The notes under the pieces: model-generated
What the model was told of the DNA's origin: nothing
Database searches by the model: none
What the model saw: only the letters and a program-made list of their open reading frames with translations
Position numbers and translations under genes: made by a program
Shown here: piece by piece, positions 1 to 6,840 of the stretch
Position numbering within the stretch: the first letter of the stretch is position 1
Layout of the letters: the number at the start of each line of letters is the position of its first letter
IMG/VR virus record: IMGVR_UViG_3300009161_000298
Span: 1 to 20,207 of that record
Strand: one strand, 5' to 3'
From: a virus
DNA length: 20,207 nt

Positions 1-153
1 CAAGGTCTATATGCCAATATCAATGCTAAACAAGAAAGAATTAAAGCAGGTTCTAATGAACGTATGCGGAAAGTTGGTAGCAAAGGTGCGCCAACTGCCA
101 AAGCATTTATCGAGTCTGCTAAAACTGCAAAGAAGCCTAAAAAGGTGAAGTGA
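1..153 (+). CDS. Conserved phage small basic protein, C-terminal part
   Basis: The reading frame is open from the window edge to a TGA at 151-153, so only the last 50 residues are present. They are very basic and contain YANINAKQERIKAGS and KVGSKGAPTAKAF. From memory, this RGLYANI-type protein recurs as a short conserved ORF next to structural genes in marine and freshwater tailed phages. No function is known to me; the Lys/Arg richness would suit nucleic-acid or virion association, which is inference. Its stop overlaps the next start (TGATG), so the two are probably translationally coupled. Confidence 0.75.
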   Translation, partial: QGLYANINAKQERIKAGSNERMRKVGSKGAPTAKAFIESAKTAKKPKKVK

Positions 154-458
154 TGAAAACTCCTGCTTGGCAACGCTCCGAAGGTAAAAATGCTAAAGGG
201 GGGTTGAACTCCAAGGGCAGAGCATCTTATAATACGGAAACTGGTGGTAATTTAAAAGCACCAGTAAAGTCGGGGGACAACCCTCGCAGAGCAAGTTTCT
301 TGGCTCGTATGAGTGGCAACGATGGCCCTGAGTACGACAAGAAAGGTGAACCGACAAGACTGCTTCTTTCGCTTAAAGCATGGGGTGCATCCTCAAAGGC
401 TGACGCAAAGGCAAAGGCTAAGTCTATTTCTGAACGAAATAAGGCAAAAGCAAAATGA
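153..458 (+). CDS. Conserved phage protein, DUF6321-like
   Basis: This 101-aa basic protein begins MKTPAWQRSEGKNAKGGLN and contains the conserved strings KSGDNPRRASFLARM, GEPTRLLLSLKAWGASS and a lysine-rich tail ending RNKAKAK. The layout matches the phage family I recall as DUF6321, of unknown role. I chose the ATG at 153 because it overlaps the upstream stop as TGATG. A GTG one codon earlier at 150 is possible and changes little. There is no membrane segment or signal peptide. It sits between another small basic protein and the connector genes, so a virion or assembly role is plausible but unproven. Confidence 0.75.
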   Translation: MKTPAWQRSEGKNAKGGLNSKGRASYNTETGGNLKAPVKSGDNPRRASFLARMSGNDGPEYDKKGEPTRLLLSLKAWGASSKADAKAKAKSISERNKAKAK

Positions 459-787
459 GAGCACTATCGGTTGGCGCAAACCTCACAGCAAACACGCTGA
501 CAACCCTTTACACAGTACCCAAGGGGTATTACGCAAGGGTAGTATTGCTACGGGCAGTTAATCAAGGTTCGCAAAAACATATTTCTTTTACTTGGACAGA
601 TACCTCTGCGTCTGTCACATATTATCTTGTCTTTGAAACTGCTTTAACTACTAAAACCACGCAAGATTGGGGTGGTACATCCTATTTTGTAATGGAAGAA
701 GGCGACATACTTAAAGCACAATCTGAGTCGGCATCTACCTTTTCGGTGGTTGTCACCATTGAAGAAGAAGGGTTAACACGCACATGA
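455..787 (+). CDS. Small beta-rich virion-type protein
   Basis: This 110-aa protein starts at an ATGA overlap with the preceding gene. The sequence MRALSVGANLTANTLTTLYT followed by VPKGYYARVVLLRAVNQGS reads as alternating beta strands, with Thr-rich loops and an acidic C-terminal third. The TTLYTVP-type opening followed by a strand-rich body is common in small phage structural proteins placed just before the head-tail adaptor. I cannot name a family. Head decoration or a neck accessory are the obvious candidates. There are no cysteines or catalytic motifs. Its stop overlaps the adaptor gene by 4 nt. Confidence 0.65.
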   Translation: MRALSVGANLTANTLTTLYTVPKGYYARVVLLRAVNQGSQKHISFTWTDTSASVTYYLVFETALTTKTTQDWGGTSYFVMEEGDILKAQSESASTFSVVVTIEEEGLTRT

Positions 788-1431
788 CATTCCTAGAACT
801 TGTAAACGATGTGTTGGTGCGCCTCAGAGAGCCTGTGGTCACTACTTTCAACGAAACTACCTATTCCACCCTGATTGCTAAATTTATCAATGATGCCAAG
901 CGTCAGATTGAAGATGCATTTAGTTGGAATTCTTTGGGTACAACCATCACAGTTACAACTGCCGCGACTACCTCTACCTATTCCCTTACAGGGGCTGGTC
1001 AGAAGTTTCAAGTCATGGATGTAATCAATACAACTAGCCTTTTAGGACTGAAAAACATTAGTTTTGTGGACATGAACCGCAAACTAAACTTTGCTCCTAT
1101 TGCGACTCAAACGCCAACAGAATATGCTTTTGATGGGGTAGATGGTTCTTATGACACACAAGTAAAACTCTATCCAATACCTAATGCGGTATACACAATC
1201 AAATTTATGCTGACTGTTCCACAAGCAACAATGGCATCTGATTCCACAGTAGTAAAAGTTCCTGATGTTTTAGTGGTGCAAAACGCTTATGCAAGAGCAT
1301 TGGTAGAACGTGGTGAAGATGGTGGTTTATCCTCCTCAGAGGCATACCTCTTATATAAAGCAATGCTGTCTGACTATATTGCTTTGGAAGGCACACGCTA
1401 TCCAGAGAATCAGGAGTTTGTCAGCATATGA
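784..1431 (+). CDS. Head-to-tail adaptor-like protein
   Basis: This 215-aa protein opens MTFLELVNDVLVRLREP and has IAKFINDAKRQIEDAFSWNSL at about residues 30-50, then a beta-rich middle (TTITVTTAATTSTYSLTG). This helical N-terminus with a following beta domain is typical of podovirus adaptors (P22 gp4 or T7 gp11 type), which form a ring between portal and tail nozzle. The C-terminal helix (about 155-200) contains VVQNAYARALVERGEDGG, a usual adaptor hallmark. Position supports the call: the next gene, overlapping by 4 nt, looks like the nozzle. Confidence is good for connector function and lower for the exact family. Confidence 0.75.
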   Translation: MTFLELVNDVLVRLREPVVTTFNETTYSTLIAKFINDAKRQIEDAFSWNSLGTTITVTTAATTSTYSLTGAGQKFQVMDVINTTSLLGLKNISFVDMNRKLNFAPIATQTPTEYAFDGVDGSYDTQVKLYPIPNAVYTIKFMLTVPQATMASDSTVVKVPDVLVVQNAYARALVERGEDGGLSSSEAYLLYKAMLSDYIALEGTRYPENQEFVSI

Positions 1432-2987
1432 CGCAAAGATTGCAGACCTTTAGTGTTCAAGCACCAGGCTTCTTTGGGCTAAACACGCAAGACTCTCCTC
1501 TGACATTGGAGGCAGGGTATGCATCCATTGCCACCAATTGCGTGATTGACCAATATGGACGTATTGGCGCACGAAAAGGTTGGTCAAGGGTTAATTCATC
1601 CTCTGGCAACTTAGGTGCAAATGACGTAAAAGTCATACATGAGTTAGTGCAACTTGATGGAACACTAACTGTATTGTTTGCTGGAAACAACAAGTTATTC
1701 AAACTCAGTTCTACTAATACAGTTACAGAATTGACCTATGGGGGTGGCGGTACTGCCCCGACTATTACTGCAAGCAATTGGCAATGTGCATCTTTAAATG
1801 GAATTACATATTTCTTCCAGTCTGGTTTTGATCCTTTGATCTATGACCCTGCGGTCAGCACCACTACATTTAGGCGTGTATCTGAGAAAACAGGGTATAC
1901 AGGCACAGTTCCTTTAGGAAACATTGTTATTTCTGCTTTTGGTCGTTTGTGGGTGGCTGATACTACCGCAGACAATGTAACCATAACCTTTTCTGACCTA
2001 TTGGCAGGACATAACTGGACTGCTGGCACATCTGGAAGTCTTGATGTTTCTAGGGTTTGGGCTAATGGCGCAGATCAGATAATGGGTTTAGGCGCACACA
2101 ACAATTACTTGGTTATCTTTGGTAAGCGTCAGATATTGGTTTATGGAGGAGCGACAACCCCATCCACAATGTCGTTGGCTGACACTATTGGAAACATTGG
2201 TTGTTTATCAAGGGATTCCATAGTTTCTACGGGTTCAGACATTGTTTTCCTATCTAATTCTGGTGTGCGTAGTCTTTTGCGAACCATCCAAGAGAAGTCT
2301 GCCCCATTGCGTGATTTATCAAAGAATGTTCGTAATGACTTGATGGGCTATGTATCTAGTGAAACACTACCTAATATTAAGGCTGTTTACTCTGAAGTTA
2401 ATGCTTTTTACCTTTTAACGCTTCCTATTGCCAAACAAGTCTATGTATTTGATACAAAGGCACAGTTGCAAGATGGTTCTTCTAGGGTAACAACTTGGGA
2501 TTCTATTGAGCCAACAGCACTTCTATCGAGAAGAAATGGTGACTTGTTGATAGGTAAAAGTGGATATGTAGGAAAGTATGGGACATTTCTTGACCATGCA
2601 TCTACTTATCGTTTCCAGTATTACACCAACTATGCAGACTTAGGCGATGCAAATATTACTTCTATTTTGAAGAAGATTTCTGTTGTTGTCATTGGTGGAA
2701 CTAATCAGACATTTACAATTAAATGGTCGTATGACTTTTCTGGGCAATATTACGCATCACAAGCGACTATTCCTATTTCAACAATTGCAGAGTATGGAAT
2801 GGCTGAGTATGGTGCAAATGGTAGTCCTGTTGCTTACTATTCTTCAGGTATCCAGATTGGCACTTTGGTTGGTCAAGCATCTGGCTTTGGCAAGGTTGTG
2901 CAAACAGCGTATGAAATTGATATAAATGGTTCTGCTGTGAGCATCCAAAAGATTGAGATTCAGGCTAAAAATGGAAAACTTGGGTAA
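1428..2987 (+). CDS. Tail nozzle / packaged-DNA stabilisation-like protein
   Basis: This 519-aa, almost all-beta protein starts MTQRLQTFSVQAPGFFGLNT with ATNCVIDQYGRIGARKGW soon after. It carries repeated blade-like segments, such as AFGRLWVADTTADNVTITFSD and NNYLVIFGKRQILVYGG, expected of a beta-propeller. P22 gp10 and T7 gp12-type nozzles have this build and occupy this place after the adaptor. The likely role is to plug the particle after packaging and form the distal channel of the short tail. There is no signal peptide or membrane segment. The start overlaps the adaptor stop as ATGA. A general phage propeller without nozzle function is the main alternative. Confidence 0.75.
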   Translation: MTQRLQTFSVQAPGFFGLNTQDSPLTLEAGYASIATNCVIDQYGRIGARKGWSRVNSSSGNLGANDVKVIHELVQLDGTLTVLFAGNNKLFKLSSTNTVTELTYGGGGTAPTITASNWQCASLNGITYFFQSGFDPLIYDPAVSTTTFRRVSEKTGYTGTVPLGNIVISAFGRLWVADTTADNVTITFSDLLAGHNWTAGTSGSLDVSRVWANGADQIMGLGAHNNYLVIFGKRQILVYGGATTPSTMSLADTIGNIGCLSRDSIVSTGSDIVFLSNSGVRSLLRTIQEKSAPLRDLSKNVRNDLMGYVSSETLPNIKAVYSEVNAFYLLTLPIAKQVYVFDTKAQLQDGSSRVTTWDSIEPTALLSRRNGDLLIGKSGYVGKYGTFLDHASTYRFQYYTNYADLGDANITSILKKISVVVIGGTNQTFTIKWSYDFSGQYYASQATIPISTIAEYGMAEYGANGSPVAYYSSGIQIGTLVGQASGFGKVVQTAYEIDINGSAVSIQKIEIQAKNGKLG

Positions 2988-2996
2988 GGAATAAAT

Positions 2997-3272
2997 ATGG
3001 CTAATTACACGAAAACCACCAACTTTGCGGCTAAAGATGCGCTTGCGTCAGGCAATGCTTCCAAGGTTGTCAAAGGTACTGAGATTGATACAGAGTTTAC
3101 AAATATCCAAACGGCTGTTGCTAGTAAGGTAGATGGAACATTGTCAAACTTCTCTTTTGTTGAAGCATCCAATGTGTTGTATATCTACAATGTGTCTACA
3201 CCTGTAGCAAAGATTGATGCCTCTGGCAATTTGACTGTGATTGGTAATGTCATAGCAAATGGAACGATGTAA
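2997..3272 (+). CDS. Small tail-fibre-like protein
   Basis: This 91-aa protein begins MANYTKTTNFAAKDALASGN and continues KVVKGTEIDTEF, a pattern I associate with the virion-binding N-termini of phage tail fibres. The rest is a beta-rich tail containing PVAKIDASGNLTVIGNV, typical of fibre-shaft strands. At this length it has no receptor-binding domain, so it is either a short adaptor on which a separate fibre docks or a self-contained small protein. AAGGA precedes the ATG at a usable distance. It lies between the nozzle and the internal virion proteins. Confidence 0.65.
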   Translation: MANYTKTTNFAAKDALASGNASKVVKGTEIDTEFTNIQTAVASKVDGTLSNFSFVEASNVLYIYNVSTPVAKIDASGNLTVIGNVIANGTM

Positions 3273-3283
3273 AGGAAAATGAT

Positions 3284-5611
3284 ATGGCAACCACAGACCA
3301 AGCAACCCAAACAGCAGTAAACCAATGGTTTGCGGCAAATCCTAATGCAACGCCAGAACAGGTTGTATCAATTATTCAATCTAATGGTGGATTAACAACT
3401 AATCTTGCTGGTGCGCTTGCTAATTATTATGGAACTGATGTTAATCAAATTCAAACTGGTTATAGTCAATTAACAACTACACCACCTCCAGCAAAGTTCT
3501 CTACTCCTTTGCCTCTTGAACAAGGAAGGGCTACTGGTACTGGTACTGCTATTCCAAACTATGTTGCTCCTACTGGAACTCCAACAGGAGGCTTACTTAC
3601 GCCTTCAACTGCTTCATCAGTGGCAACACCTAGCGCATTGCAAAACAGTGTAAATCAATGGTTTGATAAAAATCCAAATGCAACGCCACAACAAATATCA
3701 GATGTTATAAAAGCATCTGGTGGATTAACGCCAGAAGGAGCACAAGCGATTGCTAATAGAGTAGGTACTACTGCACAAGCAGTTCAATCCGCTTATGCAT
3801 CGTTAACTCCCGCTACTCCTACATACAGTTCTTATTTAGACCAAATTAAACAAACAAATCCTGCCGCTTATGCAAAGATTGCAGATATTGCAAAATACAG
3901 CGCAGATGAAAAATTTGGTGGAAAAATTCAAGACTATCAGGCTCAGTTATTAACATCTATAAATCCTGAGAAGGCGGGCATTCCAAAACAATTACAGTTT
4001 TCAAGTCAAGAACCTGTGCGTGGAATTGACCCAGACACAGGATCACCAATTACATACATACCTCCAACACAGGTATTAAATGCTAAAGTTACACCGATTG
4101 AAGAAGGTGGTTTTCGTTCAACAACACCTACTAACATAAATGGTGTTCCTATATATGCTAAATATGATAGCAAAGGACAAGTTACAGGATATGAGGGAGA
4201 CCCCTCTGTTACTACTTGGACAAGTGGTCAAGACCGCATAATTGGTAGTTGGGATGCACAAGGAAATGCTAAACCTGTACGTACAACTAACAATGATGGT
4301 AATTTTAATCTTAAAGGTATAGGGCTTTTAGCGAGTCTTGTCGGTGGTGCTTATGGCTTAGATGCTCTTACTGGTGGTTCTATTGGTGGTAGTACTCTTT
4401 TACCAGAAAGTCCATTTTTAAGTGGCATGGCGGCAGAAAATGCCGTGTCGGGTGCTGGTGTTGCTGGATTGGGTCTTGGTTCTGGAATTCCAGTAGGAGC
4501 GGCGGCAGGTTCGACAACAGGACTTTTTAATCCTATTACTTCTGGTTTATCTACTCTTGGTTCTGCACTTACTTCAGGATCAACTACTGGTATTCCTGCT
4601 GGCCTTACTGATATTGCTACCAAAGTTGGTACAGGAGTCGCTACTGGCCTTATTACTAGCGGTTTAACTGGTGGAACTGGTGGTGGAACTGGTATAAATC
4701 CTAACCTCGTACAAGGTGGAGTGCAGACCGCTGGTGGAATAATACAAAGCCAAGCATCCAAAGATGCGGCACTTAAAGCACAACAAGACATATTGGCGGC
4801 AACACAACAAGCAACTACAGGCGCACAGTTTCGTCCAGTAGGTGTTACAACTCGTTTTGGTTCATCTCAGTTCCAAATTGATCCTAAAACTGGTCAGTTA
4901 GTAAGTGCTGGTTATACAGCCGCTCCTGAGATTGTTTCTGCTCAAAATCAACTAATGAATTTGGGTGCTGGTTATTTAGCACAAACACCTGAACAAGTTG
5001 CACAACAGTATCTTGCAAAACAGTATGAATTGCTTGATCCAAGCCGTCAAAGACAGTTGGCAGACATTAGAAATCAGAATTTACAAACTGGTCGTGGTGG
5101 TTTGTCAGTAGGCTCTACTGGTTTGCGTCCAAGTGGCGCACAAGGCTTGATGGGTAGCAATCCTGAGATGCAAGCCTATTACAACGCTTTGGCACAACAA
5201 GATGCGGCATTAGTAGCACAAGCACAACAAGCAGGTCAACAACAAGTCACCTATGGTGCAGGATTGTTTGGTCAGGCTGGAACACTAGAGAGTTTGGCTC
5301 AACAACCATTCACTTTGGGTACAGGTCTTGGAACTTCTATCTCTACTGCTGGTGCTAATGCAGGTCGATTGAATCTTGCTGGTCAAGATATTGCTTCAGG
5401 GTATGGTACATCTTCTAATGCTACTAGAAATCCTTATGCAACATTACTTGGTGCTGTTGGAGGCCCAACTTCAACATTAGGAGCAGGAATAAATAAATAT
5501 TTAACAGATTATTTAGCAACTAATAAGACTTCTGATATTTTTGATACATCAAAATACGGAACAGGAGTAGAAGGATTTCAAAAAGCATTAGATGATATTT
5601 ACGGAACATAA
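3284..5611 (+). CDS. Large Gly/Ala/Gln-rich internal virion protein (putative ejection protein)
   Basis: This 775-aa protein opens with two copies of a ~49-residue module (residues 12-60 and 123-171; each has VNQWF, NPNATP and GGLT), separated by a Pro/Thr linker. A globular region follows (about 180-345). A Gly/Ala-rich hydrophobic stretch (about 345-490) could insert in membranes, and a Gln/Ala-rich helical C-terminal half contains EQVAQQYLAKQYELLDPSRQ. No transglycosylase or peptidase motif is visible. Position after the nozzle and before two similar large proteins suggests an internal core or DNA-delivery protein, analogous to T7 gp14-16 or P22 gp7/16/20. That is inference from size, composition and order. 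AAGGA lies upstream of the start. Confidence 0.65.
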   Translation: MATTDQATQTAVNQWFAANPNATPEQVVSIIQSNGGLTTNLAGALANYYGTDVNQIQTGYSQLTTTPPPAKFSTPLPLEQGRATGTGTAIPNYVAPTGTPTGGLLTPSTASSVATPSALQNSVNQWFDKNPNATPQQISDVIKASGGLTPEGAQAIANRVGTTAQAVQSAYASLTPATPTYSSYLDQIKQTNPAAYAKIADIAKYSADEKFGGKIQDYQAQLLTSINPEKAGIPKQLQFSSQEPVRGIDPDTGSPITYIPPTQVLNAKVTPIEEGGFRSTTPTNINGVPIYAKYDSKGQVTGYEGDPSVTTWTSGQDRIIGSWDAQGNAKPVRTTNNDGNFNLKGIGLLASLVGGAYGLDALTGGSIGGSTLLPESPFLSGMAAENAVSGAGVAGLGLGSGIPVGAAAGSTTGLFNPITSGLSTLGSALTSGSTTGIPAGLTDIATKVGTGVATGLITSGLTGGTGGGTGINPNLVQGGVQTAGGIIQSQASKDAALKAQQDILAATQQATTGAQFRPVGVTTRFGSSQFQIDPKTGQLVSAGYTAAPEIVSAQNQLMNLGAGYLAQTPEQVAQQYLAKQYELLDPSRQRQLADIRNQNLQTGRGGLSVGSTGLRPSGAQGLMGSNPEMQAYYNALAQQDAALVAQAQQAGQQQVTYGAGLFGQAGTLESLAQQPFTLGTGLGTSISTAGANAGRLNLAGQDIASGYGTSSNATRNPYATLLGAVGGPTSTLGAGINKYLTDYLATNKTSDIFDTSKYGTGVEGFQKALDDIYGT
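3317..3796 (+). repeat. Coding duplication: two copies of a ~49-residue module
   Basis: Within the 775-aa virion protein, codons 12-60 (3317-3463) and 123-171 (3650-3796) encode related helical segments. Both contain VNQWF, NPNATP, a Q-rich helix, GGLT and a final aromatic turn ending GY or AY. The DNA copies have diverged at many third positions, so the duplication is old. Confidence 0.8.
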
Positions 5612-5620
5612 GGAAAAATC

Positions 5621-6838
5621 ATGGCACAAGATATAGTAGGAGGATTGTTTGGTATTACTCCTGAGATGTACCAACAAAACTTAGCACAAAAAGAACTACA
5701 ACAAGGTATAGACTTATCTAGCCTATCCGCTGGTCAAGCAGGTAATGCCATGCTTTATGCTGGTGGCGCACAACTAGGTCGTGGCATTGGTGGTGCTTTG
5801 GGCGCACAAGACCCACAGTTACAGTTAATCAGCGCAAGAAATGCAGTATTGCGAGAAGTTGATCCTACTGATCCAGAATCTCTTATGAATGGTGCTAAAA
5901 GATTGGCGCAATTTGATCCTCAAGGGGCTACTTCTTTAGCAACAATGGCAAGAGAAGCGCAAGTTAAGTTGTCTCAAGTTGTTCGTAATACAAGAGAAGG
6001 TCGTGCGGCTGGTATTGGGCCAGAAGGAATGAGAGCGCAACGAGAAGCACAATTACAACAGGCATTACGTCAATTACAGTTAGAGGGCGTAGAACAAACT
6101 CCTGAAGTTAAAAATACCATACAACTGTATAAAGATGAACTTTCTGCTTTACAGCGTGGTGGTCAAGGCGGACAACCAGCAATTGCAAAATTACAAGCAT
6201 ATAGAGATCAATTGGTTGCTGAACTAGGTGAAGATCATCCAAAAGTAAAAGCAGTTGACCAAGCAATAAAATCAGAAATTCAAGGTAAAGGCACAACTGT
6301 AAATGTTGGGTTGTCTACTGTTGACAAAGAATCTAACTTACGTAATAACTTTACTGCTGAAACAAAGCCATTAACAACAGCAATATTGGCGGCAGATAAA
6401 ATAGAAAGACTATTAAAAAGCAATAGTTCATTGGGCGACATCATTGCCAAGAAACAATTTGCTAAAGTTGCTGGAGATAATAATATTTCTAATAAAGATG
6501 TTGCTGAATTGGCTAACTATGGTGATTTAGGACAACGATTGGCTGGTACTATGTCTCAATTCTTTGAAGGCAAATATACTCAAGGTCAACGTGAAGAAGC
6601 ACTCTCTTTGGTTAACCAACTCAAAACCGATGCAACTGAAAAGTATTCAGTTATTCAGAAAGACTACAAAGGTCGTGCTGATGCTGAAAAATTACCAGAA
6701 AAAACATCTAAGTTTATTGCCCCTGATCTACCAATCAAGGCGCAAACATCACTTCCTCCTGAAGGAACTAAATTGCGTAATAAGAAAACTGGAACAATTG
6801 AGATTGTGCGTGGTGGAAAACTTGTTCCTGCGGAGTAA
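5621..6838 (+). CDS. Internal virion protein (putative ejection protein)
   Basis: This 405-aa protein begins MAQDIVGGLFGITPEMYQQN. A Gly/Ala-rich helix around residues 38-65 contains GNAMLYAGGAQLGRGIGGAL. It is followed by PTDPESLMNGAKRLAQFDPQ and a long helical, charged middle with coiled-coil character. The last ~25 residues form a small beta unit with GTKLRNKKTGTIEIVRGGK, a tail I recall ending similar phage proteins. No enzyme motif is visible. AAGGA precedes the ATG. It is followed after 2 nt by another large internal protein; together they look like a podovirus DNA-ejection set, as judged from order and composition. Confidence 0.65.
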   Translation: MAQDIVGGLFGITPEMYQQNLAQKELQQGIDLSSLSAGQAGNAMLYAGGAQLGRGIGGALGAQDPQLQLISARNAVLREVDPTDPESLMNGAKRLAQFDPQGATSLATMAREAQVKLSQVVRNTREGRAAGIGPEGMRAQREAQLQQALRQLQLEGVEQTPEVKNTIQLYKDELSALQRGGQGGQPAIAKLQAYRDQLVAELGEDHPKVKAVDQAIKSEIQGKGTTVNVGLSTVDKESNLRNNFTAETKPLTTAILAADKIERLLKSNSSLGDIIAKKQFAKVAGDNNISNKDVAELANYGDLGQRLAGTMSQFFEGKYTQGQREEALSLVNQLKTDATEKYSVIQKDYKGRADAEKLPEKTSKFIAPDLPIKAQTSLPPEGTKLRNKKTGTIEIVRGGKLVPAE

Positions 6839-6840
6839 AC

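Noticed and set aside
4351-4791. 146-codon antisense ORF under the Gly/Ala-rich virion protein
   Set aside because: Its Pro/Val/Ala-rich translation is what the complement of Gly/Ala/Thr codons gives; no ribosome site fits and the plus-strand gene is well supported.
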